Of a stretch of 64,000 nucleotides of DNA, positions 24,801-36,919 are shown in pieces (position 1 is the first letter of the stretch; every line of letters begins with the position of its first letter). Under the pieces are notes generated by a model. The model was not told the origin of the DNA. It did not search any database and saw nothing but the letters and a program-made list of their open reading frames with translations. The stretch comes from Mugil cephalus (taxonomy: Eukaryota > Chordata > Actinopteri > Mugiliformes > Mugilidae): NCBI RefSeq assembly GCF_022458985.1, contig NC_061779.1, positions 15,607,001 to 15,671,000 on the forward strand, read 5' to 3'. Position numbers and translations under genes: made by a program.

Positions 24801-27800
24801 CAAATTGATGCCACGACGCTCAAGGGACATGGAACCGTTTAACTGTACAGCTTTGGCAGCACTACTTGATACTAAGCTGTCACATTTGCTCTCAGCTGAC
24901 TGGTCTGCTGTTTGTAGAGAAGCGTTCACAGCACCGCTGCCATTATCAAAGCAGAAAAGCAAAAGAGAAGAAACTCAACACTGAAAAGCTGAGAGATCAT
25001 AACCAAGGGCTGCCATGTTGATGTGAAGTCAGTGGGCTTGCATATCGATTACCAGCTCACTTCTGGCACAAGTTACACCCAAATGTTAATATTATGCCAC
25101 CAGCTCAATAGTCCCCCAGCGGTACGGTGTTGCAGGGTTTGTTCCACTCATTTGAGTGGATGATTCAGTCAACCAACTCACACTGACCCGCTGGCCCTCA
25201 CTTCGATTCTACTCAGTGTTTCTCGGCTTGTTGCCCTTCCTCTTACACCCAAGAGCTCTTTCCCAATCATGCAGTTGTTGTCAACCTCAGCAGCAATGAC
25301 GCTGAATGAATCAATGCTTCCACTTCTCAGTAATAACCACCGTGACCATTAATACCAGAGTTGCTACTGTTCGTACAGGATGTAAATTTCCTGATTGCAC
25401 AAGTTTGCAAGCGAAGAGTTTTTATTTTTTTTTCTGGGGGATGTTTTGTCCTTTTTTTTTTTTGCAAGCACAACAAAACACACTGACAGGTTGTATTCAT
25501 AAAAGCTGTCAAACTGACAAATAATTAGCACGAACCGACAACAAACACAACTTGCCCACGTCCCATAGGATTTCAACAAAGACAGTGCAGCACAGTAAAC
25601 AAGGATTAACATCCCGCCGTTGTCCTTCCTTTATATTATATTCCACAGAGACTACTGAAGTCAGGGAAGCACACAGAGTAATCTCTGCAAATGCCAAGCA
25701 CATATAATTAATCTCATTGTGTCAGGGCTGTAAGAAGGGCCGCTGGGAGAGAGCGGAGCAGTTCTCAATTATTTCTAATGACACCTGGTTCAATAATGCA
25801 GATTTCTGTCAGCTACACTCACATTCAAGACCTTTCCTTTGTGCTGCTTTAACACACACACGTGCAATAGAGAACACTTTGTCAAGAAAAGTTGAAACAT
25901 TTTTGATATAACACGACCTGAGCGACTAAGAAACTTCACAGACACTTTAATTAGGTTAAGTTACTACCACTTAAATAGGAGGAAAACATGTTTATCCTCA
26001 CATCCACACACTAATTCATGTATAACACATGCTCTGGTAGCTTACCTTGTTCCCAGTGGTGAATAACTAACAGGCAGGAAGCATGACAACAAACAGAGAA
26101 GCAGAAAGAGACAACAAAAGGCAGAAAATTAGGGAAGAGTTGAACGAGCAAGAAGACGACAGAAAAATATTTTCAAAATGCAGGAAAGAGGAGAGAAAAT
26201 ATAGAAGAGAAAAGCTCGAGAGAACTGCAGTTGTCAATGTGAAGCTCAAGAGATATGTTGAGTGTTAATTACTCAGTTTATTTCTGTTAGTTCCTGTCAC
26301 TTTATTAACCTAAAATAAAAGGCCACGGCAAGTAATAACTGAAAGGTGTGATTAATCTTTCCTCTAAATTGATCTGCTCTTTGCTGAGAACTTCTGCAAA
26401 ATGGATGGATGCCGGAGTAAAAATCGTTCATTTGTTCCAAACGACTGTGCTGATTTGTCTCTGACCCAGAAAATCCATAGCAACGATCAGCCGCGTGCCT
26501 CACCTTATCCACGCACTCATCAAAGAAAGCCAGGCTGGCGTCTTTATCGCTGACAAAGGAGCACTCCTCTATGAAACGGCTGAACATTTGCGTCTTGGTC
26601 ATGAGGGAATAAAACCTCTGATGGGAGCGGTCCCTGCTCTTCAGAAAACCTGTGAGACGAAACACATTAAAGTAAACACATTACTAAATGACAAGCCTGT
26701 AAAATAGGAATTGATATCACTGCCATGATTATAAATCCAGACATTTAGCTGTCATGACATATTTAAGGGGTTAAGTTGCAAACTTAGCATTTATGGGAAA
26801 TAAATACTGCGGTATGAAACAAGTTGTTCTCCACTGCTCCTCTTGCATAAGAGCCCCCAGATGTGCTAGGACATTGTGCTATTAATCACGGAGGCTTCTC
26901 CGGCTTGTCATCCGGACCTAATTTCCACTGAGGCTTAAGCTAAATCACTCTAGTCATTACAGCAGTGATTTAGCACAAACTTTGATGCAACAACTCAGAC
27001 CTTAACCCCCTAACCTACACAGAAAAGTATCACACGGGGAGGGAAACAATAACTTGTCAGCACGTTTGTGACTACGTAGAAACATACCTTGGATGTCAAA
27101 AAGAGAGCTGGCATCGGTGGTCTTCTCGGACGGTGCTTGGGTGATGGGCAGCAGGTAAGAGCGGTAGCCTCGTAGGATGGCTGCCATGAACCGCAGGAAG
27201 GCCTCCTGAATCTCCAGCTCTAGAGTGTGGAGGCTTTTTCCACTGTCAAGCTCGCTGTCAGTCACCGTGTGGTCCATCTGCACGTCTTCACGGCTTAACT
27301 GTCCACCTGAGAGCACAAAGCATGATTTAGATACCCAACAGCACGCAAACTACTTGACAGCAAAGAACTCTGTCTGCAGCCGATATATACTGCCGGGATA
27401 ACGTATTGACCTCATGGCAGCTAGCTTATTTTAGCTTCCACTATAAATCAGAACCGATGCGATTAATCTGTACAACAGTGAGTGCACAAAAACAGTGAGT
27501 GCACAAAAACAAAACTTTTGATGCATTTTGATGCTGATACAGGAAAAGTCAAAGTTCTCAGCAGCAATCTTCTGAGGACCATGAATGTCAAATTTCCGCA
27601 GCAATCCAATCAATAGTTCTTCAGATATTTCAGTCTGGATCAAAGTGATGGAAAGGCCAACTGACTACACCATCAACAGAACCAAAAAAATATTTTTTTA
27701 AAAAACTGGCCCAAAATAGAAGATCTGACATTGTGTTTCTAACTTGAAAGGAAAGTGACGCCATAAAATACCATAGATCAGTTCATTTTGTCAGAATCAA

Positions 27801-30800
27801 AATGCTTCTTTTAAGCAGGGATTTAGTTTCTATCGATGTTTAACCACCCCAGTGAAAGAAATCCATTGTCTGGATTTTACTACAGACAGGATATAATAGA
27901 TCTTTATACATCCAGACACACGATATGGTGTAACCTGAGAAATGCAATTCTGGGAATCCCAATAGTTTTTAAGTATATACGTGCCATAAGGGGAAAGATG
28001 AGGACGTGTGGAGTATACCGTTAAGAAGTAATTAGTCATCAACAAGATTTTCAAGAAGCTGTTTTTGTGTTTGTCCGTCGTGTTTCCTGTAAAGTTAGGG
28101 CCGACTCAGCAGACTCAACCTAAATTATTCATGAAACCACTAAAATGACACAGCATTAGACCTGACTCACCTTCTGTGAGCTGCTGATGGAGCTTATTCA
28201 GGGTATTGAGAAGATGTTTGCAGGCTCTCCTGGGCAGGATTTTCCACGTTAAAGCCTTCTTGTCGTCCTTGCTGAAAGCACACCATAAGGTTTTCATTAC
28301 ACGCGGTCAAGAAACATTGCAAAGAGATAGAAAGAGGGAGACGGATTCCCTTCACATCACCACTGACAGCTTAATCTCCTTTTGAATTGATGTGGGAGAC
28401 CAGCGGCATCCAAATGGGCTTTTGTGTACATTAAGAATATTTGACATTCCAACTCCTCCATCATTACATAAGAGAGACTCTCGCTGCCAGATATTGATCA
28501 TCTCTGGGATAACGTTCAAACCAGACCAATAAAATATTTTTGGCTTCAGTTTGGACAAGGCTGTCTATCACAGAGCGGTTGCAATCAGAGGTCACTTACT
28601 GCGAGATGGTGTTGGTGTCCAGATCCACGCAGCTGATGTCAGTTGGTGGCACATAAAGGTCAAAGTATCTGGAATCCATGCCCACGATGAAAGGACACGG
28701 TGCACTTAGCACATCTGCCAAAGCCAGTGGGCACAGAGGGATGTAGGGACACGGCCAATGGAAAGGAAAGATCATCTGAAAAGAGGGAGACATATCCGTC
28801 AGTAAGATCATCACATACACTGTGTGAACGAAGGATTAAAGCTAAACACTGAATTACTGAGCGTTCTGTCTCATTTAATTTTCTTCTTGGACATTTTTTA
28901 AGCATATTTCTTTGAAGAAAGTTTTTTTCAATATTGAAATATTTTTAGCCCCGAAACCGTAGAGGGTTCTCCTTTAAAGTGAGCTCTGCCTCTTGCCTCA
29001 TCCACGATTGAACTTACTCTATAATCACGTTAAAGACCACCCTCTTTAGCGTTGTAATCAGGAAAGGTGGACACGAAAAAAAAGAAGCTAAGACTTACAG
29101 ACACGAGGGCCTCAGTAACACTGGTGAGTACAGCTGGACGCAGGGAATGAACTAGGATCTTGTGCTCTGTGACAGCCAAAACGAGCAGGGTGGCTGCATT
29201 TTTTGGGCCCAGGTTCAGCAGTAACGTCGAGAGGCTCCCGCCGCTGTCGCACGAAAACACACACGAACAAAGCCAGATGGTTCCGGATTAGAAACGGAGC
29301 AAATACAGTAGGTTGTCACGGTATAATTTAGCAAAGAATCGATGTTGCTTTACCTAAGAGGCAGTGGAGAGGACACAGGTTGGCTCAGGATCAGGCTGTC
29401 ATGCGGAGACAGCTGTGGAAAGACACAAAGGAGAGAATTAGTGGGTTTGTGCGTCAGTCCATGAATGATTTAGCTTGCGGCTATGGTGTGTTTAAAGGCA
29501 TTCCCGTCAAGCCAAATAAAGCAGCCATACAGAATTGAAGAGACTTCCTCACTCATTAAAGTTTAAGCTCACCTGCACCAGGATGCGGGGTCTCTGAGTG
29601 GAGGGAAACGGCACATTTTGCATGAAGTGAGAGATGTGCCTGCGAAAACAAAAAAATCACTTAAAAGATGCACCAATTTCAGTTCACAACAATGAACCAA
29701 CATTAAATCGTTTTCTGACAAAAATCTGTAAAGCTTGCTAACTTTTCAATTGGCAGTGCATGTGGTCCAGAGATGGAGTATCGGTAGAGGAAAGTCAGAA
29801 AGCTCCTGAAGGACTGGAAGAAGGGCCAGTGGGAGAGTAGGCAGATACTCTTGTTGCTGTAAACACTTCTCGTCCCATCGGGTCCGAGATCAGAGCTTGG
29901 CAGGCCGAGCTGCGAGCGCTGGCGCTCAGACAGGTTCTCCTCTGAGTAGGGCTCATAGAACTGGATGGCTGCTCCATACACCTGCGCACAGAGGGGCCGC
30001 TATGTAAGAGTGATGATCAGCATAAAGCATATCCAGTACATGCACAAGGAGGCAAACTTTACAAAGACAAACTCCACAGTGGGCTCCATGTAAGACGCTG
30101 TGGCAGCCTCAGCAGCTTCAGGAGAGGATGTTCATCATAATAAAAAAAATATATCAGACTCCTTTGAAGATTCTTCTCCCGGATAAATAAACTAATCATT
30201 CCAGGCATGAAGTGCCAGGAGAGTAGCCTGCAGACTAAAGGTTGCAGGGAAGAAGGGAGAGACCACTGAGACACACAGCATTTCAAACCTGCGCACCAGT
30301 GGAAGTGGTGCATGAGCCATCCATTATTCAAAAGATGAGCTTTCATGCTGCATTGCTTTCAAAGGCTAACAACCTTTTAGTATTCAAAACTCAGCAGCGA
30401 GACTATTTTTGATTCCGGTCAGAGTCCAGAGTTTAGAAGTTGATTAGGATTGTCTGGTATTCTTAAAAATACCACTGCAGTTCATCACCAAACTAATCTG
30501 TAAGGGCTCCTAATGCACAGTGAGAGAAAATACAATATTGTATTATATTAAACTAATGTGATCTTAAGTGAAGGTGACGCAAAACAAAACTAAGCCTGGA
30601 CTCTGAAGGGAGTGGTGCTTTTCCTGTCAGAATGTGAGTTTGACAAATGACATATAAATGTAGGTGAAAGACACAAGGGAAAATTACGAGAAAGGGACGA
30701 GGTTAGAGATGGCAGTAATGCGAGTCTGCGGTTCTACCTTTTCTCCAGAGGCCCCCGTTAGTACAAATGTGGAAAAAACTGGCAGGGAGTGTTTGGTGTG

Positions 30801-31897
30801 CGCTGGCCAGCACTCGATCATTGCGCCCATGGGCAGGCAGAACATAGGCACTGACTCAGGCAGCGGGAAGGACTCGTAGTCCTCTTCGGGATAACGACAC
30901 AACAGACCTGTGCACAAAAACGCACAACCCAAAACGTGAAGATATTGATAGGTATGTCTTCTTCTGTTCTCGTCACTAAAACAAACTCTTGTTTACCTGC
31001 TTTGTAGGCAATGGCGTTGGCTTTAGCCAGAGACTTCTTATAACAAAGGTAGACTGAGGATCCCCACTGAAATATAGAGCAAAACCATCAGTACAGAGCT
31101 GCAATGCTTGTACATGTGAAATAATATATGTGGGTACTTTCCGAGGTGGGCCTCACCATGCTGCTGTTGAGGTTCTTGTCCACCTTGCAGAAAGTGTGAG
31201 GGGGCGTCTCCCCCTTGCCGGGAATGATGATGCAGACATCAGTGACAGCCAGCGAAGTGTGGGGCTGGCTCTTTGGAGCGCGGCGGTAGGTGATGTAGAT
31301 GCGTTGGGAGGACGAGCTGCTGATGTTGGCAGGGCGACCTGAGGGTGTGGTCTGGACGATGTGACATCCAGGCTTCAGCTTCTCTTTCCACTCATACAGG
31401 ATCCTAAAACACAAGCCCCCGTTAGACTCTTTCTTACACGACATATTTGCAGAACTTTGTCCCACTTCACTGAGGAGATGCCACACTCGAGGGTATGTTT
31501 AAGAGCAGATTACAGTGACCCTAAGCAGAGAGGTGATTAGTGGGACTGGGTTAAGAAAGGGTCAATGAGTGAGGATTACTTCTTACCCAAGATCCGTCAG
31601 CGGAGGCTTATCTCTGCCTCGCTTGAAGCACAAGAAGATCTGTGGGCCTCTGAGGCTGGCTCCATTGAGCTCGGCGGAGAGGCCAGAGGGGGTGCTTTCC
31701 ACGCAAGTGAAGCCCGGGGGCACCTCTTCACCAAGGGAGCGGATCACCACAGCAACGTCGGTGATGGGGGCTTTGGGTTTCACTGACTTGGGGCCGGCAT
31801 CATCAAAGTGCAGATCCTCCTCAAGGGGCTTGGATGAGTCGGTGAGGCCGGCAACCACAAAGTAGTCGGCTACACGAGGCCCTTTATCCTCCATCAT
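16202..31897 (-). CDS. dennd4a: DENN domain-containing protein 4A, complete
   Basis: DENND4 proteins are guanine-nucleotide exchange factors, best known for Rab10. Coding exons in transcript order: 31897-31587, 31403-31157, 31066-30997, 30907-30738, 29981-29743, 29639-29573, 29412-29354, 29243-29099, 28775-28600, 28271-28171, 27306-27088, 26649-26504, 24495-24362, 24130-23998, 23865-23659, 23541-23413, 23319-23175, 22116-21994, 21205-21095, 20467-19686, 19591-19372, 18887-18796, 18703-18528, 18274-17884, 17339-17222, 16952-16790, 16680-16616, 16338-16202. They sum to 5076 nt (1691 aa; human 1863) and all phases close. Order: MABP domain (about 38-196), u/c/dDENN (about 190-620), PPR-like segment (about 807-851), long Ser-rich linker, Cys-rich ribbon (about 1343-1400), conserved C-terminus. 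The start MMEDKGPRV matches the vertebrate start; the second ATG (31894) is also possible. Synteny favours 4A over 4B and 4C. Confidence 0.97.
19372..22116 (-). CDS. dennd4a: dennd4a exons 18-21: Ser/Pro-rich linker
   Basis: Exons 22116-21994, 21205-21095, 20467-19686 (782 nt, the largest) and 19591-19372 encode a low-complexity Ser/Pro/Thr-rich region (residues 900-1311), probably disordered and phosphorylated. Short conserved islands such as [12 protein letters not shown] show it is the true DENND4A linker. Most of the 170-residue difference from human falls here. Confidence 0.9.
23175..24495 (-). CDS. dennd4a: dennd4a exons 13-17: linker and PPR-like segment
   Basis: Exons 24495-24362, 24130-23998, 23865-23659, 23541-23413 and 23319-23175 encode residues 651-899. 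Exon 16 encodes [19 protein letters not shown], which fits a pentatricopeptide-like helical hairpin known in DENND4 proteins. All junctions keep phase. Confidence 0.92.
26504..29981 (-). CDS. dennd4a: dennd4a exons 5-12: u/c/dDENN exchange module
   Basis: Eight exons encode residues 267-650. Recognisable blocks are [54 protein letters not shown] and [11 protein letters not shown]. The exon at 29981-29743 ends at a weak donor (GAAAA|GTTAGC); this is the only position that gives K-HISHFMQN in frame with the next exon at 29639. Confidence 0.92.
27535..27665 (+). repeat. teleost interspersed repeat fragment
   Basis: The stretch containing CTTCTGAGGACCATGAATGT, TTCCGCAGCAATCCAATCAA and AGATATTTCAGTCTGGATCA matches from memory a repeat found in very many teleost introns. 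It lies in a dennd4a intron. The family name and full ends are not certain. Confidence 0.5.
30738..31897 (-). CDS. dennd4a: dennd4a exons 1-4: MABP domain and uDENN start
   Basis: Coding exons 31897-31587, 31403-31157, 31066-30997 and 30907-30738 encode residues 1-266. Family blocks visible are [27 protein letters not shown] and [16 protein letters not shown], which belong to the membrane-binding MABP fold, then [18 protein letters not shown] at the start of uDENN. Confidence 0.93.
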
Positions 31898-31918
31898 TTC
31901 CCATTCCCACTCTGCGGG

Positions 31919-34900
31919 CTGGAAGGTAGAGAAGTGGAGTGGTTTCATTATACATTTTCATCATATTTCAAACAGACTAAATAAGTGGGAAGTGGGGTTT
32001 TACCACCAGGAAACAACTTAGCTTCAAATTCCTTACGCTGCATTAATTGGGGTTTTTTTTCCCGCTCCGATTCTTGCATGAAACATGGTAATAGAGATAC
32101 GACGCAGCAAGTAAAATACAGACATACATTACAAATACACACGATACACGAGAAATAACACATGTAATGAGAGCATCTGGAAGCATTTAACATGCATTCC
32201 TGTCTGCAAAAACACGATATTTCACCAAGAAACATAGGAGGGGTTAAGACCAGTGACCTCGCAATATGCCATGACTGATTACGTAAAATAAAACACATGC
32301 TGCTGTAGAGGGAAAACACGGGAGGAGAGTAAAAGAGCCAGAACTGTAACTGAACGGAAATGGAGGCAGGGTTCATTGTTGTGCAGCTTTTACTGAGCTC
32401 TTAGCAAAGTAATGTTCAGACGGCGTTCATTCCGGCCTCGACAATGTCGTGAAAAGGAAAGGAATAGAGAGCGCGCCTGTGAATCAGCTTGTTACGGCTT
32501 TATCACTAAGCATGGAGCCATGGAAGCCCTTTCAGCGCTCCAACAGCTTATTGTGCTCCAGCTGAAGAGTCTGTTTTATCTCTCTCAGCAGTTCTTCCAC
32601 ACTCACTGGCAAACTGATAAACAGCTGCCTGTTATTTCCCCCACTGGAATACGTGGAATTAAGCATAAAGTTATCCCCCTCCCCTGAACTGGATGTGTCA
32701 CTGTTAGGAACCATGGCATGAGCTGTGACTATCTCGCCTACTTAGAACTTCGGTTTCCACTGGCTTTAGAGCTGCGGGCTCTGTTTGTTTTTCCTCCCCG
32801 AGGCTGCGTGATGGGGCAGACAGCACAGCGGTCCACAGACTTAGAGGGCGACACCGACTGCTTAAGTGAAAACATGGAAAATTTAAGATAACCTAGCACA
32901 CAAAAGCGATCTGAGATCAAGAAACATTTAGATTTAGGCGTATGGCAAATTTATTGATTTACAACAAAATATCATAAAATCCTTTGAAACAATTCACCAA
33001 AAGAAAGAAGTTTGTGTTTCTAACCCCTGTTTGTTCCACACATTGGTAAGATGGAGTTTATAAATTATAACCCATCATGTTGCTCCCAGCCTTACAATCT
33101 TGTAATCTACATTTGTTTGTTTCTAATGTTCCCTCAGTAGCTGGTGGCTGTTTTGATAGAAGTTATTTGTGCTCCACAGTGTTGAGCCTTATGGGCATGG
33201 GCTCAATGACTAGGCAGCCGAACAGCAGCGGCAAGTTTTCTGATCCCCCTCAAATATGGATTATATTATCAACACAATTATATTTAATGTCAGAAAAAAA
33301 AAAGTGTTTGTTATTATGGATGTTAAACATCAAACACCACGAGCTGTGCATTTGAATTCTGAAGAAACGAATGATGCATGAATGCGGCATCTTCCTGAGA
33401 CGTGCTGTTATTTTCACTGTGGATATTTTTAATTTCTTGTCCTAACAGGAAAAGCACATGTGTCTTAATTATGGCTGCAGTCCACCGGGGGGGAAGTCCT
33501 GATTTTAATGCATTAAGGCTCACTGTCATGGTTTACTGGGACACACAATGGCCACGACTAATGCAGCTGAGCTTTTCCTCTTGTAACAGGTCAAAATATC
33601 CACTATTAGCCATTTCTTATTTTTTAATCTGCCGGTTCTAATTTTCACCTTGACAAGAGGCATCTAAACATTTTAATGATAAAGAGGAACAGGAACACTT
33701 TTCATTTCTGCCATGAAGAACTGGGCCACTTAGTTTGTGTGTTCGACGGATTGTATTATTCTTTCTGACAAACGAACAGTTTTGCAAAGAAAACAACCGG
33801 GGAACCAGCAGAGCTCCTCACAAAGGATCATCGTCAAACATCATCATCAAATAAGGTTGATGTGCAAATCAGATACCTTAGCTGACATTTTTTTTGCAAC
33901 GTCACTATAAGGGCTCGTACCAGGGCTCCTGACGATGGCGACGATGACATTAATCTGAAGAAAATAAGCCTTTGTGATCTGTGTTTATAATTAATTTTAT
34001 TTAATCTAACAGGCCAAAGGCCAAAATATATCTGCTCAACGGAGCCTCCTCTTCTCTGATGTGACCCAACACTTAAACCCATCAGTAATACTCTGTGTAG
34101 GTATTGCATGAACGCGGCTAAATACGCAGCTGATAGCATGGCAGATGTGTGGCATAATACTTGGAAGGTTCGGGATTAAATATAGATGTAATCTCCAGCT
34201 CCAGCTAACACGGCATCCACTGCGTCTGTTCCTCCTATTGCTCCCCCTCAACAGGAAGCGGAGGACTAAAATTATATCTAATCCTCTCCATAGCAACAAC
34301 ATTAAAACTGAGCAGTGAAATGCCGATTTCATTCTGACGCAAGTCGGGAACATTGTTCACGTTACCTTTAATCAGAGCGACATCGACTAATTGGCTGTTC
34401 CGACTAACTGGCTGTGCCATGTATTCTGTATAAAAATAATAGCTTCTGTTGATTCCCCTCATTATAAGAAACAATAAATAAAAAGCAAACATGTTATTCT
34501 TGTTGACCTGAAAACAGCTTCATCTCCTCTCAGTGAACAAGGCCTGTCCACAGTGTTTGTCCCAGAAAAGTTTTTTTCCTCATTTGCGCACTTATTTTTT
34601 CCACATTCGATATGGCTGGTTGCTGGAATGGAAAGGTTGTTACCCTTCTGTCTTTCATAAGTTTGATTTTGTTTTGACTTTGATTGTTCAGTCGATCAAG
34701 TTCTCCTTTGCTTTACTGACAGAATAAATACATATAAGCAAGTCTGACTCAATCACACTTGCCATTTTATCTCGAATATCCCCTTACTTGCTCTCTTATT
34801 GCAGGCTGCGTGTCCTGCTTTAGCTCAAGAGTGGAAGTGAGTGACTCATGGTCTCCCCAGAAACTGCAATCTGTTCATTCACCACAGATCTCCTCACAAT

Positions 34901-36432
34901 AACAGGACAAATAAGGACATGGCGGATTTCCTCTTCTGGCCAGCTAACAAAGTAACTTCCCTATTCGCGTCCACTATTGCTGTCGTGAGTCACCTCCAAC
35001 TGTCACAAACGCGTTCGCTTGTGCCGCAATGTTTCCAGCAGGCACACACATTGTTTCACACTTTGTCTGAGAGCATCACGTCTTGGTCTTCTGCTGCCAG
35101 TGCGTCATTTCTGACATACCTTTGTGTCCTCATCGTAAACAAGCAACTTTAACTAGAAACTAAAATAAGACACTTAGGCTTAGTTTGACAAAAGTACTTT
35201 TTAGAAAAGACATTCAGTTTGGAGGGCCAAAATGAAAGTATTGTCCTTTTCTATTTTATGTCAGGAATACTGTGGGGAGCTGTGGAGTAGGTTAGAGGTG
35301 CAGCTTGGGGCCGAAGGGTCCTACGTTCGCCTCTCCCCATGTCCATGGCTGCGGTGCCTTGAGCAGGCACCTAACCCCCAATTTGCTCCCTGGGCGCAGC
35401 CCGTTCGAGGCTGCAGCCCACTGCTCCAAATGGATGGGTCAAACACCAGGAAAATAAATTCGCCCTCGGGGATCAATACAGTATAAATTATTATTATTTT
35501 TCAGAAGTCCAGACCATTAAAACCGATCCTCCCTCTGCGCCACATGTGACTCTGTGATGTGAAAGAGGCTTTGCAACTTTTGCCATGAGTGTTGTTGTAA
35601 TTGCGGCCCAAGAGACAGCGGCAGGCTGCTGGACAGTCGGCGCAGGCTGTGCAAGGATTAGAGGGCTGTGTTAACAGCAGGGGGGGCAGGGAGGATGGGC
35701 TGTCTGATCTGAGAGGGCACCACCATAACATTTCACTCAGCATCTGTTCCCTCTTAGCCATGATGGCAAACCTTCACCCTCATCAGCCATTTGCATTCCT
35801 TAGTTTGACAGGAGTGGAATGGGAGTGGGGTTGGGCGAGGGGGTGATGAGGAAACCACACACGCCCAACATAAACAGAGCAGAAAGATGAAGGAGAAACA
35901 CTCTGAGGTGTTGGTGGGGCTGAAAATTAAGGCTAAGAGCCCTGAATGATAAGCTTGCTAAGCGTGTGCCTCACGTGCAGAGAGGATATCTGGTTAACCA
36001 CCCGACAAGAAAACGATCCTTTTGAAAAAAATACAAGTGACCACGGCGACCATAACAATAACAGAGATGTATTCTCTGTGCCCACATCCGAAGAAGCCAT
36101 CTTATGGAGCATCTACAAGGGATGCAATGAAATGAGCCTCCATATGACTATACCCTATAACCAATGGGCGCACTGTATACACACAGGGAGCGATGCCCAC
36201 ATAAAGCATTCAGTTATTCTGGAAATGCACATTAATATGCGTCCGGTTAATTGCAGTCAACGAGCCAACATTAAAATTCAAATTCAAAGGCTACGCTGAC
36301 ACCAAAAGCTACTAATAAGGGTTGATCAGATAATAATAATAAAAAAATAATACCTAAAATATATTAATGATAAAGCGTGAACGCGCGGGTCCTTTGTTAT
36401 TAATCTTTATAGTAAAAGAAGAATCTACTCAC
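31919..36432 (-). other. dennd4a: long 5' UTR intron of dennd4a
   Basis: An acceptor (CTACCTTCCAG) precedes position 31918 and a donor GAT|GTGAGTAG lies at 36433/36432. I infer a 4.5 kb intron within the 5' UTR. It contains a SINE (35273-35500) and no recognisable coding exon. A 60-codon open frame at 32532-32714 (minus) has no family signature and no convincing splice partner. Confidence 0.5.
35273..35500 (+). mobile_element. tRNA-derived SINE
   Basis: The head has a box A-like GTGGAGTAGGTTAGAG and a box B-like GGGTCCTACGTTCGCCTC. The body has GTGCCTTGAGCAGGCACCTA, ACCCCCAATTTGCTCC and GCAGCCCACTGCTCCAAATG, and the tail is a CTCGGGGATCAATA motif followed by ATT repeats. This is the layout of a common teleost SINE. 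It is diverged and no target-site duplication was defined. Confidence 0.65.
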
Positions 36433-36710
36433 ATCACGACGACTGAAAGATGATCTGTCGAATATGAGTGCACGTCGAAATAAACCTCAGGTTTCTGCGG
36501 AGAGAATAAATGTTTCTTCCTCTGCGCGTTTCTTCTATTTATTTATTTATTTTTAATTGCCCGTACCGAGGCAAATGTCTTATGATTTGTTATTTTAAAA
36601 TAAAAATAATTCTCAGTGGGCTGGTCAGGTCGGAATAGACGGTGTAGTCCCGAGCAGCGCTTTATCCAGACCTGGTCACGTGACTGATTACAACCCTCAC
36701 CGACGTCACC
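36433..36710 (-). promoter_or_regulatory. dennd4a: inferred dennd4a promoter and non-coding exon 1
   Basis: A strong donor (GAT|GTGAGTAG) ends a non-coding stretch at 36433. Upstream on the minus strand are a GTCACGTGAC palindrome (36675-36684) and a CRE-like site (36702-36709). The cluster looks like a housekeeping promoter. The start site is inferred to lie between about 36450 and 36670. Confidence 0.45.
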
Positions 36711-36807
36711 GATGACAGCCGTGACAGAGGAACGACGTCTGAGGTCTGAAGAAACCTCTGGTGCGGAAATATGCACCTTTGCACAACTGATGCGCCACTT
36801 TATAATC

Positions 36808-36865
<58 letters not shown>
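36808..36865. repeat. (ATT)n microsatellite
   Basis: About 19 uninterrupted TAT/ATT units just beyond the inferred dennd4a promoter, followed by an ATTTT-rich stretch to about 36915. Confidence 0.95.
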
Positions 36866-36866
<1 letters not shown>

Positions 36867-36919
36867 TAACAGTGACAGATATTGGTGTCAGTATTATTTT
36901 ATTTTATTTTATTTCATTT

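Noticed and set aside
32532..32714. 60-residue minus-strand open frame upstream of the dennd4a coding start
   Set aside because: It does not resemble any DENND4A N-terminus, and the known start is reached by a splice acceptor at 31918.
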